A stretch of 64,000 nt of DNA from Plantago ovata (Eukaryota > Streptophyta > Magnoliopsida > Lamiales > Plantaginaceae): assembly GCA_028274465.1 (NCBI GenBank), contig CM051457.1, positions 64,852,899-64,916,898 on the forward strand, written 5' to 3'. The translations under genes were made by a program, and so were the position numbers. Shown in pieces: positions 44,121 through 55,232 of the stretch; the first letter of the stretch is position 1, and the number at the start of each line of letters is the position of its first letter. A model generated the notes under the pieces. The model was given only the letters and a program-made list of their open reading frames with translations. It ran no database searches and was not told the origin of the DNA.

Positions 44121-47100
44121 GTTAAGAGTTTCTCCTTAAGTGTGTGGAAAGCGTCAAGACATTCTTGTGTGAATTCGAAGGGAACATCTTTAGCAAGCAA
44201 GTTACTCAAGCACTTAGCTATCTTAGAGAAGTCTTTGATAAATCTCCTATGGAAGCCTACATGCCCAAGGAAGGATTGCAATTCACGCACACAAGTAGGT
44301 GGAGGTAACTTTTCAATGATTTCAAGTTTCCCTTTGTCTACCTCTTTCCCCCTTTTATAAATAGCATGTCCCAACACAATTCCCTCTTTAACCATATAGT
44401 GACTCTTTTCCCAACTCAATGTAAGATTACATTCAATACACCTCCTTAAGACACAATCAAGTTTGTCAAGACAATCATCAAATGAATCACCGTAAACGGA
44501 AAAATCATCCATAAATACCTTAACAAATTTATTCACCATGTCGGAGAAGACGGAGAGCATGCAACGTTGGAAAGTGGCCGGAGCATTGCACAATCCGAAG
44601 GGCATCCTCCGGTATGCGAAAGTGCCAAAAGGACATGTGAAGGTGGTCTTCTCTTGGTCCTCGGGAGCTATAGGAATTTGGTAGAAACCTGACAAACCAT
44701 CCAAGAAACAATAGAACTCTTGCCCAGCTAGGCGGTTAAGCATATCATCAATAAATGGTAAAGGAAAATGATCTTTCTTTGTGGCAGAATTCAATTTCCT
44801 ATAATCGATGCACATACGCCACCCCGTTGTTTTCCTAACGGGTACTAATTCCCCTTTATCATTTCCTTCGACCGTGATACCCGACTTCTTAGGGACTACA
44901 TGGACGGGGCTAACCCATTTGCTATCGGGAGCTGGGTAAATCATCTTAGCATCTAGGAGTTTAAGCACCTCTTTCTTCACAACTTCTTGCATAGCTGGGT
45001 TTATCCTACGTTGTGGTTGCCTAACAGGTTTCGCATCTTCCTCTAAGGCTATTTTGTGGGTACATTGCACCGGGCTTATACCCTTGATGTCACCTATGCT
45101 CCATCCTATGGCTCCGGTGTTTCTTTTCAACACCTCCACTAACTTAGCCTCTTTCTCCTTACCAAGCTTAGAAGATATGATTACAGGTTTAGACTCATTC
45201 TCTCCTAGGAAGACATATTTCAAATGGCTTGGTAATGGTTTAAGCTCAAGGGTTGGTTCACTAGGTGGAGGGGTCACTTTTTCATCTTCATCTATTCCTA
45301 GAGACTCTTCTACTTCTTCTCCTAGAGGGATTTCGGGTGCATTATCTAGGAGGGCTGTCATAGCTAACACTTCTTCGGTGACAAATCCCTCTTCAAGGTT
45401 CATAGTAAGAGCGGCTTCTAAAGGGTCGCTAACTTGATGAGCAGAATAAGTATCACACGAGACAGATTCATAACAATCAACAAATTTAAGTTCTTCAATC
45501 ATAGCTTCCTTAGAGTCAGGTTCACATACCTGTTTGTATTGCTCGATCTGAACTTTGTCTCCGAGTACCTCCATGGTGATCTTTTTCCCTCGAAGCTCCA
45601 AACATGTGTTGGTGGTAGCCATGAAGGGTCTGCCCAAAAGCACAATATGCTCCTTTCTCGAACTTGTACCCTCGTCTGCTGTTTCCATCACCACAAAGTC
45701 GGTTGGCACAATGATTCTATCCACCTTCACTAGAATATCCTCGACTATCCCTAGTGGGCGTTTCACACTTCGATCAGCCATTTGAACGACCATGCTAGTG
45801 GGTTGAATTTTTCCCAACCCCAACGCCTTGTAGATGGAGTATGGCATTAGATTAATGCTAGCCCCCAAATCAAGCATTGCTTTTGTGGATCGGCCGTTTC
45901 CCATGGTGATACTAATTATGAAACTCCCGGAATCCTTTTGCTTCAAAGGTAACTCATGCACCCAGTTAACCATTTCAAGTTCAGCCACATCCCCTTTCTG
46001 GAAAATCTTCTTATTACTCCTCACTTCTTTGAAAAATTTCGTGTAAGCGGGAATATTTTGAATCAATTCCAGAAGGGGAACGTTCACCTCTACTTTTGAT
46101 AGGATCCCATATATAGGTGAGTCTCGGATGTCCTTCTTAGCTTCCTTTATCCTTCCGGGAAAGGGAAGATGGGGTTTAGGGGGCACATAAGGATTAGGCG
46201 ACTTATGAAGTTCGCCCTCCTTTTGTTGTGCACCCCCTTCCTCATCTTCCTTATCCTTCTCAGTAACAAGTTCAGGGGTTGGTGCGGCTTCTTCTACCAC
46301 CTCCTTCTCCAGCTGCTCATCATCACCTGTATCACATGTATTATTAGGCAAAGATTTAGTTTTAGAAGGATACATGAAAGGATATGGTGGTCTTGATTCC
46401 TTGCCACTCCGCAAAAGTATGTTTGCCTCTTCAAGTTCTTCCACAATCTTGGAGCTTTCACAATGTTCTTCTTCGCTTTCCAGATCAGCCTCAAGTCCCT
46501 CAATGAACTCCTCTTGACGATTAAGGTTTCTCTCATTTTTGGAAAAATCAGAATTTTCCTCCCAGGTCTCAGGCGGACCGCTTGACAGAGCGCAAGCGGA
46601 GCGCTTGCCAAGCGCTTCGCTTGGCTCAGGCCAAGCGCTTCGCCTGGCTCCTGGAGCTTCTTTTTTTTCCTCTCCTTTCTCTCCTGGAATTTCAAGCGCT
46701 CCGCTTGACTGTTCCAAGCGCTCAGCCTGAATTTCCAGTGAATTTTCTTCATGCATGTGACACTCGGAACCCCTTTCTTCACTCAGTTTCTCTTCTAGTA
46801 ACTCGAGCATGACCTCAGATTCTCCTAGAACTTCATACACACACTCCATTCTAGTATCAAAATCCTCTTGGTATTTACCCGCTACTTCGAGCACATTTCC
46901 CCAAACCTCCATTAGAGTGGATAACACTTTTTCTTCCTCTTCGGTGAAGCACTCCTTTTCACCTTGAGCTTGCGAGTCTTCCACCTTAAAGACGTAATAT
47001 GGAATATTTCCGCCCGAGCATGTCTTCACTTTATAATCGAAGTTGTCATCACAAGAACTAATAGCAATAGGCTTGGGTGCTCGATACATCTCTGAGTAAT

Positions 47101-47746
47101 CAACCGGTGGCACAAGAGCATGATTACGTGTCGCAGCGAGCAATCTCCCAAAAACCTCTTTGATTTGGGATACGGTACAATTCTCCATACCGTCACATGC
47201 ACCATCTATCACCAACTGCAAGTCTTCATCCAATCCTCGATAAAAACAAGTAATCAGTTCATATTCGCTCAACCGATGATGTGGGCATTCGCCCTTGTAG
47301 AGCTCAAATCTCTCTAGAGCATCGCAGAACCTTTCTCCCTTCCGCTGAGCGAATTCAATTATCCGCTTCTTGAGCTCTTCATTTTCCCTAGGCGAAAGGA
47401 ACCGATCAAGAAAGGCGTCTACCACGTCTTGCCAACTCCTCAGTGATCCCCCAGGCAAAGATCTCAACCATTCCTTGGGTTTCCCAGTAAGAGCACATGG
47501 AAACAACCGACGCAAGAGCTGATCATCATTCAAATCACGTGGTTGTAACAACCCAACGTCACGCCGGTATTCTACCATGAATCTTAATGCATTCTCGCAA
47601 GGTGAATCTCGGAAGGTAGCTATGCTATATAGAATTTCATCAGTGACCTCATATAACCTAGCCTCCGGTTCAAGATAAATCGCCGGCTCTTTCCTTATTG
47701 CCTCATACCGGACTTTGAAAGCTTCGTTCAAGCAAACTTCTTCCAT
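44108..47746 (-). CDS. G2 gag-protease-reverse transcriptase polyprotein
   Basis: 1212-codon open frame from ATG 47746. Gag core at residues about 50-200 ('LRFMVEYRRDVGLL', 'LTGKPKEWLRSLPGGSLRSW'); no zinc knuckle seen. Residues about 335-400 are encoded by the GC palindrome cluster. Protease near residues 625-760 with 'AMLDLGASINLMPYS' (DLG in place of DTG, usual for Athila elements) and 'VLLGRPFMATT'. RT from about residue 880: 'GWRMCIDYRKLN', 'YCFLDGLSGFYQI', 'FMDDFSVYGDSF' (catalytic DD kept). Truncated by a frameshift at 44122, so RNase H and integrase are out of frame. Start chosen at the first ATG after the primer site leader; it is well placed for a gag start. Confidence 0.92.
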   Translation of the reverse strand: MEEVCLNEAFKVRYEAIRKEPAIYLEPEARLYEVTDEILYSIATFRDSPCENALRFMVEYRRDVGLLQPRDLNDDQLLRRLFPCALTGKPKEWLRSLPGGSLRSWQDVVDAFLDRFLSPRENEELKKRIIEFAQRKGERFCDALERFELYKGECPHHRLSEYELITCFYRGLDEDLQLVIDGACDGMENCTVSQIKEVFGRLLAATRNHALVPPVDYSEMYRAPKPIAISSCDDNFDYKVKTCSGGNIPYYVFKVEDSQAQGEKECFTEEEEKVLSTLMEVWGNVLEVAGKYQEDFDTRMECVYEVLGESEVMLELLEEKLSEERGSECHMHEENSLEIQAERLEQSSGALEIPGEKGEEKKEAPGARRSAWPEPSEALGKRSACALSSGPPETWEENSDFSKNERNLNRQEEFIEGLEADLESEEEHCESSKIVEELEEANILLRSGKESRPPYPFMYPSKTKSLPNNTCDTGDDEQLEKEVVEEAAPTPELVTEKDKEDEEGGAQQKEGELHKSPNPYVPPKPHLPFPGRIKEAKKDIRDSPIYGILSKVEVNVPLLELIQNIPAYTKFFKEVRSNKKIFQKGDVAELEMVNWVHELPLKQKDSGSFIISITMGNGRSTKAMLDLGASINLMPYSIYKALGLGKIQPTSMVVQMADRSVKRPLGIVEDILVKVDRIIVPTDFVVMETADEGTSSRKEHIVLLGRPFMATTNTCLELRGKKITMEVLGDKVQIEQYKQVCEPDSKEAMIEELKFVDCYESVSCDTYSAHQVSDPLEAALTMNLEEGFVTEEVLAMTALLDNAPEIPLGEEVEESLGIDEDEKVTPPPSEPTLELKPLPSHLKYVFLGENESKPVIISSKLGKEKEAKLVEVLKRNTGAIGWSIGDIKGISPVQCTHKIALEEDAKPVRQPQRRINPAMQEVVKKEVLKLLDAKMIYPAPDSKWVSPVHVVPKKSGITVEGNDKGELVPVRKTTGWRMCIDYRKLNSATKKDHFPLPFIDDMLNRLAGQEFYCFLDGLSGFYQIPIAPEDQEKTTFTCPFGTFAYRRMPFGLCNAPATFQRCMLSVFSDMVNKFVKVFMDDFSVYGDSFDDCLDKLDCVLRRCIECNLTLSWEKSHYMVKEGIVLGHAIYKRGKEVDKGKLEIIEKLPPPTCVRELQSFLGHVGFHRRFIKDFSKIAKCLSNLLAKDVPFEFTQECLDAFHTLKEKLLTALL
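46571..46737. repeat. AAGCG-type palindrome cluster inside gag coding sequence
   Basis: Six palindromes including CAAGCGGAGCGCTTG, CCAAGCGCTTCGCTTGG, CCAAGCGCTTCGCCTGG and TCAAGCGCTCCGCTTGA, all within the open gag-pol frame. They encode a linker with 'AERLEQSSGA' and 'RSAWPEPSEALGKRSACAL' between gag and protease. Confidence 0.85.
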
Positions 47747-47895
47747 ACCTGTCCAACTACAAAGCCTTCAACTAACTGTAAGTTTCCGTTAGTTACGCAA
47801 AACTTTCACACAATTCAATCAAGAAAGAAATAAGGGGTGGGAAAGAGATGTTGGCTGAAAAAACCAAAACAAAAACACCAACCAAAGGAGTTAAG
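47747..47895 (-). other. G2 gag leader
   Basis: Short noncoding stretch between primer site and gag ATG; no feature seen. Confidence 0.5.
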
Positions 47896-47913
47896 TCCCC
47901 GGCAACGGCGCCA
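47896..47913 (-). promoter_or_regulatory. primer binding site (tRNA-Asp) of G2
   Basis: Minus strand TGGCGCCGTTGCCGGGGA, three bases inside the 5' LTR. Confidence 0.92.
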
Positions 47914-47916
47914 AAT

Positions 47917-48820
47917 TGATGACTGTCGTTTTTCACCAATTAAATTTGTTTAAAAGCCTAAGAACACTTATCACTACACAAACTAGAGTGCAATGGCAAG
48001 TTGTCCCCGAGTGTCGTTCTCTCGGGACCTAACGTGGCTTTGCTTGAGGGTTTTGCAAGTAATTTCAGTCAACGAGTTCAAATGTTTAGAGAATCGTTTC
48101 CTTTGAATTATAGCAACGAGTAATCAGATTGTTGTAAACCAGTTTGGAAAACGGTTGGTGGTAGAAATCAAATACACATGCATGGGTTACGTATATGCTC
48201 ACAAGTTCAGTGCGTAGAACCTTCGATCAAGTCTGCTAAGCAACTCGTCTAGGCAAATTTAAGACACACATCATGAAAGATCACTATCAATACTTTAGAG
48301 GTGCTTGTCACCAACACCATTTATCTAGCATGCTGCAAATCTCTAACATACAATCCTATAGCTTTCATTGACCAAGAGTTTGTCACTATACTCAATTCGA
48401 ATATATTTTATCGGCAACTAAGAATCATATGAAGGGATTTGCAGCAAGATTGAATCACAATCTCATGTAAGCATAAACATAACCCATAGCATGCATATTC
48501 TACATTCTACCACCAACACAAAAGATTTAGCTACTCATATTCATCAACATAGACATCAATTCATATGAATAATAATCAGAATACATCATATCAAACTACA
48601 AGACAAGAGAGTGATACAAGTTACCACCAAAGTTGTCACTAATCGGTGGAAAGCAAAGAAAACCTCTCCGTAGATGATTATAAAGGATGAATCCCAATCA
48701 AAACCTTGAATCCCAAGCTAAAATACAAAGTAATCTGAATATTCTCTGAGTTTTGGGGCCTAGAATATAGCAAAAGAAGGTAAAAAAGACAAGATGAACG
48801 CGTTAAAAATACGTTCATCA
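47917..48820 (-). repeat. G2 5' LTR, internally deleted
   Basis: 904 bp. Matches 37898-39302 except for a gap of about 500 bp at 48757-48762 that removes the counterpart of about 38738-39241, including the palindrome cluster. The deletion postdates integration if the element was copied with equal LTRs. Confidence 0.9.
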
Positions 48821-48900
48821 CAATACTAATCCAAAATAATATCATAGTGTACACAGTATTCATGTAGAAAATAGTAAATAGAGTCGAAAAGGATAGGGGA

Positions 48901-50664
48901 TCATGGAGAGGTAGGTGGGTCCATCCCCAGCTTCGCATACAGCTCAACAAACATAGTACCATATTTAGCCTGCTGTGTAGCTAGCCTCTTCACCTCCTCA
49001 TCCCTCTCCTGCAACTGAAGTAAGAGGGCCTGCTCTCGAGCGGAAGCTGCTGCTGAAGATGATGAAGATGTACTGGCACGGGAACGACGAGTCGGCCTCG
49101 AGTCCAATTCAGGGACGACTGCTGCACTCCCCAGTCCCAAACGACGACCCTTCTCGCCTGGAAGATTCACCTCGAGGAAAATGGCATTCATTTCCTCAAC
49201 AGTAAGATCCTGATCACGAATCCTGTCCTCGTAGGCCGTCTGAAATTATAAATCAAGAGTATAAGGTGTTAGTTATGTTGTTAGTTAGTTATGAAATCAT
49301 CAGTATTTAATAAACACATGTATTGTTGAACTTACCACAATTGCTGTGGCCTCGTCACACAACCACTGTCCGTCCTTGGCCTTCTGAGATCTCGAGAACA
49401 AGGTGAATAGGAGACTCTCCTTATCCTTCAACTGAATGACACATGAAAGCATCATATACTTAGTTTGAAAGTTCGAAATGCAAGTAAATAACAAGTATAA
49501 GAATGATGAATTCACAAAGTTAATACACTTACCTTCTGCCTCACATGTGCTGTAGCGATCGACTCAGAGCCAAAACGGTGTGTCACCAGGGTACGGCTCC
49601 CATCATTCGGCTGCTTCTTCCTGTTCTCAGTGTTCTGGTCAGCCTGCGCCTGGACTCTCTCGTTAGCCCAATACACCTTCCACGCCTCCCAAATTTCATC
49701 TCCGGGCCAATCACCGGTACGTGGACGGTTATTTGTCCACAATTTCTTCAGGTTATGAACCATGCACTTGTAAAGGGCACTACCGTGAGAGTTGAAGCTC
49801 CACCAGAGATCCATCAGCAATGCTTTCGAAAGGAAGAATTCTTTCTACACAATTACAAATAAACATCGAAACACATACGTTGGTGAATAGTTAAAAACAT
49901 TCAAGTATAACAAGGGGAGCTAACATGTATCAAATATATAACAAGGGAAAACAACATCTATTCAGGTATATCGGTGACTAACATATCACCCAAGTTCAGT
50001 GGCCAACATACCACTCAAATATAGTGGCTACCATACCATTCACATTGTCCTATATTTCACTAAAACAATGGTGACTAACATATCACCCAAGTACAGTGGC
50101 TAACATACCACTCACACAAAGTGGCTAACATACCACTCACAACACAAACAATCAGGTAATTAATGTACGATTATTAACTCACCCTCAGCTCCTCGAACAG
50201 CTCTCCCTTAATTTGGTCCGGGATGCAATGCCACTGGCTGCCACCCTCTTGCGGTGGGATCATCCTGTTCCGTATTATCGCACTGAGTACTTTAGCAGCG
50301 CGCTCCCCATACAACCTGTGAAGAACAGGTAAGTCAATAGTGACAAGGTTAGTTCGGTATATATATATTAAAAGTTCGTAAATCAGTTAATGCCTAATAC
50401 TTACTTCTCTCCATTGGGGTAAAGGACAGGGCGACCATTCCACATAAGACCATCTTCCGGCCTTTGAAAGGGACAACCGTCATCTGGAACGTGGGCCCAC
50501 GGGTCGTGGAGGGAGGAATGAGGAGTCGATCCCCTGCTCGACCCAGGTGGAGTCCCAAAAATAGTAGGGGAGCCCTGCTGTGAGCCCTGCCCGGTGTCCT
50601 CTCCGTCGGTATCATCCCTCTGGGACTGCGGGGTCAGGTATCGTGGCCTCCGGGGTCGTGGCAT
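48901..50664 (-). CDS. CACTA TNP1-like protein (plant transposase, Ptta/En/Spm family, Transposase_24)
   Basis: Five exons fit GT-AG rules and keep one frame: 50664-50405, 50315-50183, 49844-49533, 49431-49336, 49239-48901 (1140 nt, 379 residues plus stop). The N-terminus is P/R/S-rich ('MPRPRRPRYLTPQSQRDD'). The middle has the family core 'KVLSAIIRNRMIPP', 'ALLMDLWWSFNSHGSALYKCM', 'RPRTGDWPGDEIWEAWKVYW', 'SESIATAH'. The C-terminus has an S/A-rich run and a coiled-coil-like 'EQALLLQLQERDEEVKRLATQQ'. Related TnpA/TNP1 proteins bind the subterminal repeats and assist transposition. I see no lesion, so it may be functional. Intron 2 (49845-50182) holds a hairpin repeat. Confidence 0.85.
49973..50137 (-). 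repeat. hairpin repeats in intron 2 of the TNP1-like gene
   Basis: Six 18-bp units on the plus strand: GGTGA-CTAACATA-TCACC at 49973-49990 and 50070-50087; AGTGG-CTAACATA-CCACT at 50095-50112 and 50120-50137; close variants at 49998-50015 and 50023-50040. Spacing 25, 25, 47, 25, 25. Two stem types with compensatory change, one loop. Confidence 0.85.
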
Positions 50665-50827
50665 CTGCAATAAAAAGATCCGTGTTAGTACATACACAAT
50701 TGAATATAAAACATGTAAAGTCATTAAGAGATAAAGTAATGAACATTTTTTTATTATATGCCTAATAGATAAGTCTAATCTAAGTCTAATCTAACTACCT
50801 AGTACTAATTCACGTACCCTCTATAAT

Positions 50828-53800
50828 CTACTCTGGTTGTAAGTCAATAAAAACATCATCATGCAGCTGAATAACTTCTACTGTAGCCTGTACAGGTTTT
50901 CTAGCCTGACCATCGACATCTTCTTCTTGGTACGAGTTGTTAATTGACTCGTCCTTCTCCACATACTCAACTTTGGATCGAGCATTTATAGGTACAGCAG
51001 CTAACCAATCGCCCTTATCCTTTTTCAAGGTAGGAAACTGAGGAAATACAACTTGAAATGCTTGACTTGCCAAGATAAATGGTTCGTACACTTTGTACAT
51101 CTTCTTATAGTTTATCTCCACCATATCATACTCCTCAAGCCTTCTGGTGCCTACATCACTGGGATCATACCAATCAACATCAAACAACATTGTTCTTTTC
51201 AAAGGTACTCCGGGATATTCAAGGCGAATAATACGCCTAAGCTTCCCATAGTAATCGTAGACATCATCACCTATGTCTTTCCCCAAGACACGAACCCCAC
51301 CAATAACTGTAGCATCTGTCGATCCACACTCACTACTGTTGAACCTAAGTCCATTTACAATGTAAGATGGGAAAGAGGAGTATCTTCTCCCAGGTCCACT
51401 TGCTAGTGCTCTTAAGTAAGGACATGTTATTTTGTTGGTCGGGTTCTGTACATGCTCTTTCAACCATGTTGGAAATTCGAAGACTAGGGCCTCCCTAAGC
51501 ATGTCCTCAATTGTGTCATCCGCCACTATAGGATTTTGCTCTACACAACGGGCGCTGAAGAAACTGCACATGATGCGTATATTTGGTTTAATACTACCAT
51601 TTTCAATAAAATAAGATTTTAATTCAATCGTAAAACGTAAGAAGGCAACTAACCTAGTAAACTTGAGATGGAATGGGTTGAGCTCAGCACAATTCTGAAG
51701 GACATACGAATGTGCAGCATTGTACTCTTTATCCGTCAGATATGCCACTTTTTCTTCACCATACGCCCTCCCCGAAACCTTAAAGATTGATAGTGAAACT
51801 TTATGGTCCTCTTGCACTTGAAATGTGTCGGCATTTCTAGCCGGCCTAGATGTCTTCGAAGGGACCCCTGTGTCAAAGAAATAGGAGCAAAAAGTTGCAG
51901 TCTCTGCTCGAATGTATGCATTGGCAATCGAACCCTCAGGCTGAGCTTTGTTCTTCACATAATGCTTCAGCTTGCCTAAGTATCTATTATAATATGTCTG
52001 TCATAATTAGATATACTATACAATTATGTGTCATATATGTTTGTAAATATGATACTAAAATATTTACCTCTCAAAGGGATACATCCAACGATACTGAATA
52101 GGTCCGTCTAGCAACGCCTCATTTGGTAGGTGAATGGGCAAGTGTTCCATGGAATCAAAGAAGCTAGGTGGAAAGATACGCTCGAGCTTGCACAGAATCA
52201 CCGGTATGTTAGCCTTCATCGTCTTCAACACTTCAACCTCAACAACCCGTGTGCATAGATTCTTGAAGAACAAGCTCAACTCGGTCAAGGCACTCCATAC
52301 CGATCTATCTAAGAGCTGGCGAAATGCAATCGGGATGAGCCTCTCCATGAACACATGACAATCGTGGCTCTTCATCCCATACATCTTTGTCTTACTTGTG
52401 TCCACACAACGAGCAAATTTAGAAGCATAATTGTCGGGGAACTTCAACAACTTCACCCAATCAAAAAGTTCCGCTCTAGCCTCTTTGGACAAAGTGTATT
52501 TAGCCTTCGGCCACTTGCCATCAGCATTCTTGTTTGACAGTCCGGGCCTCCTGCATAGAATATCCAACTCTTTCCTGGACCTAACCGTGTCCTTTGTTTT
52601 GTTGGGAATTTCACAAATGGTGTTGAAGCAGTTCTCAAATACGTTCTTCTCAATATGCATGACATCCAAGATATGACGTATGTGAAGACTACTCCAATAA
52701 GGCAAATCCCATAGGATGCATCTCTTTTTCCATCCATACTCACTTTTGATATTCTCGTTATGCTGTTCCCACCCAACCTCAGTTACTTTCTTGAACCCCA
52801 AGCGTTCTATAATAGCAAATTGTTGTGCACTTGTTAGTTTTTTAGGGGCCTTCTTCAACACCACTTTGTTCTTAAGAAACTGAGTCTTGTTCTTTCTGAA
52901 CGGGTGTTCATCGTCTAGAAACATGCAATGACAATCAAACCAAGATTCCTTTCGACTCTTCGGCAGATAGTGTGAATCAACATCATCCAGACAATGTGGA
53001 CATGCCTTGTGTCCGGATGTTTTCCTTCCAGACAACATGGAGTACGCAGGCAAAATCACTGATGGTCCAGAGTAGTGCTGCTCTCAAGGTAAAGTTCGTC
53101 TTTGTTGAGACATCGTATGCTGGGATACCATCCTCCCACAACTCTATAAGTTCCTTGATCAGTGGCTGCAAGAAGACATCTATCTTCTGTCCTGGATCAT
53201 CCGGCCCTGGCACCAGCACGGTCAAGAACATGAATGGTTCTTTCAAACAATCACCCGGAGGCAAGTTGTAAGGTGTAAGCATCACTGGCAAGCACGAATA
53301 TTTCCGTTCACTCCCAAACGGGTTGAAACGATCAGTACTAAGTCCCAATCTTACATTTCTAGACTGGGCTGCAAACTGTGGATATTTCACATCAAACTCT
53401 TTCCATGCCGGCGAGTCTGATGGGTGACCCATCTTACCCTCTTGGTCATCCGCGACTACTCTCTCCTTGTGCCAACGCATCTTGTCTGCACATGCATCTG
53501 ATGCATACAACCTCTTCAGACGAGGACCGATAGGGAAGTACCACATTTTCTTGTGGGAGAGATTCTTCTTTTGTCGTTTCATTGCAGCGCCCTCCTTGTA
53601 ACGACTATACCGGTCCTTCCCACAATGTTTACATTTCAACAAACCTTCATCCTCCCCCCAATAGATCATACACATACCCGGGCAGCAATCTATTTTCTCC
53701 ATAGGCAATCCCATCGCCTTCATCTTCTTCTGCGCTTGGTAATAGTTTGTTGGAACTAGGCTTCCTTCAGGCGCAATATCCGTGATCAAACTCAACCAAT

Positions 53801-54443
53801 CGTTGCAGCTGTTTTCTGAATTCCCACCACCCTCCTTGTTGCTCATAATTCTAGACAAACAGGACAATTCATTCACCCTGCACCCCGGGTAGAGTGGCAT
53901 TTTGGACGCTTCCAACAAGTCAAAGAACTGTTGTGACTCAGCATTCGGAGGCTCCTCATTAACAACACCCTCTGTGAATTCTTGACCCGCAGCGTTATGG
54001 ACCATCTCTTCCATCCGGTCCCCTGTGGCATCATCATGAGTACAGGCACCTGGTGTAGCACTACTCTCCTGCCTTTTCCTACGCTGCCCCGACAACATGG
54101 AATAATACCCCAACAAACGAACTGCCTCACCATGATGATTCCACACCTCATATTTAGGGACAAAACCATTACGCTTCAAATGGTCTACAACCACCGTAGA
54201 GGGTAAGTACTTACGGTTCCTACATTTCTTATGGTTGCAAGGACACTTCATCATCCCAGTACTCAAACACTCGGGTTTGACAATGCAAATTCGACAAATG
54301 CATTGACCCCTTGTACAAACGTAGACAAAAGTATTCCATCTGCAATCATACTGTACATCCAAGAACGATCGAGATTCATAATTGAATGCTAAAACTGGCC
54401 AATAGAAGTTTAGTACATTGCGGCGGCTAACGTATCTTTTCAT
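50828..54443 (-). pseudogene. CACTA TNP2-like transposase, one frameshift
   Basis: Domain order as in En/Spm transposases: transposase-associated domain ('ECLSTGMMKCPCNHKKCRN', 54290-54220), Transposase_21 core (53900-53000; 'DWLSLITDIAPEGSLVPTNY', 'CKHCGKDRY', 'VRLGLSTDRFNPFG', 'FMFLTVLVPGPDDPGQKID'), DUF4218 region (to 52068; 'LDVMHIEKNVFENC', 'FMERLIPIAFRQLL') and DUF4216 region (51983-50828; 'RTMLFDVDWYDPSD'). An intron at 51984-52067 (GT-AG) joins 'YPFER' to 'YLGKLK'. An extra base in the run at 53052-53055 shifts the frame; apart from it the gene reads through (about 1176 codons). Cuts and joins the element ends in active relatives. Start at ATG 54443 is the first in frame; the first 55 residues do not look like the usual TNP2 start and may be partly untranslated. 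Confidence 0.88.
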
Positions 54444-55232
54444 CGATTATTCATTTTAATTATCAATTTTTTACATTGCATTATATATACTCCCAATATT
54501 TTCTAATTTAAATTTACCTATGATCGAGTTATTTCCTTCATACTTACGTTTTTTGAAAATAATAATTACTTATATTTATCTATATTTTATACAATTTTCA
54601 TTATAATAACTACTTACAATATACTATAATTACATATATTTATCTATACTTCCATTATAATTATACAATTTCCATTATTATAACTACTTACAATACACAA
54701 TAATTTCCCCATATTTCCATATAGTTATACAATTTCCAAATCTAATTAGTAATTAGTGTATCCGAAACAAAACTACACTAATTGAACAAAACTAACTACG
54801 TAATCCAACTCAATTCAAATACCAAACATAATCGAACTAAACTATAAAATACCCAATTCATACCAAATCTATCAATTCACCAACTAAAACTTGTTCATCC
54901 CCCCTAATTTGAGCTACACAGCATGTTAGATACTAGTAGAATGCATACAATTCAATGAATTGAAAAAAAAATGAATAATACTAAAATTTAGACAAGTTAG
55001 GGTTCGAAATATATACCTTTGATTGCGGAAGAAATGGGGAAATAATCACGCAATTGAATAGCTACACTTGTTCCTTGATGGAAGATCTTCGAAATGACTA
55101 TAAGATTGATTGAAATGGTGAAGAAATGAAGAAAATAGGGGAGGAGAGATTGGAGCCGCGGAGAAGACGATTGTGTGTGTTGTGTGTGTTCTGTCTGTGA
55201 TCGCCGCGGAGAAGACGAAGTAATAGGAAATT
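54444..55232 (-). other. CACTA 5' untranslated region
   Basis: AT-rich, no gene. Shares its sequence with the fragment at 3020-3650. Contains short repeats of 'ATAATTATACAATTTCC'. Confidence 0.65.

Larger units (their letters stand above)
37893..48825 (-). mobile_element. Athila-type Ty3/gypsy element G2, TSD CAATA
   Basis: Element 37898-48820 flanked by CAATA (37893-37897, 48821-48825). tRNA-Asp primer site, gag-protease-RT-RNase H-integrase, long 3' UTR, PPT. No chromodomain and no ORF after integrase. Contains the solo LTR S2. The LTRs differ in length (904 versus 1405 bp) through a roughly 500-bp deletion in the 5' LTR. Confidence 0.95.

Noticed and set aside
49973-50137. Regularly spaced direct repeats that look like a small CRISPR array
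   Set aside because: The 'spacers' are 7-8 bp and similar to each other, the site is an intron of a plant transposon gene, and the genome is eukaryotic.
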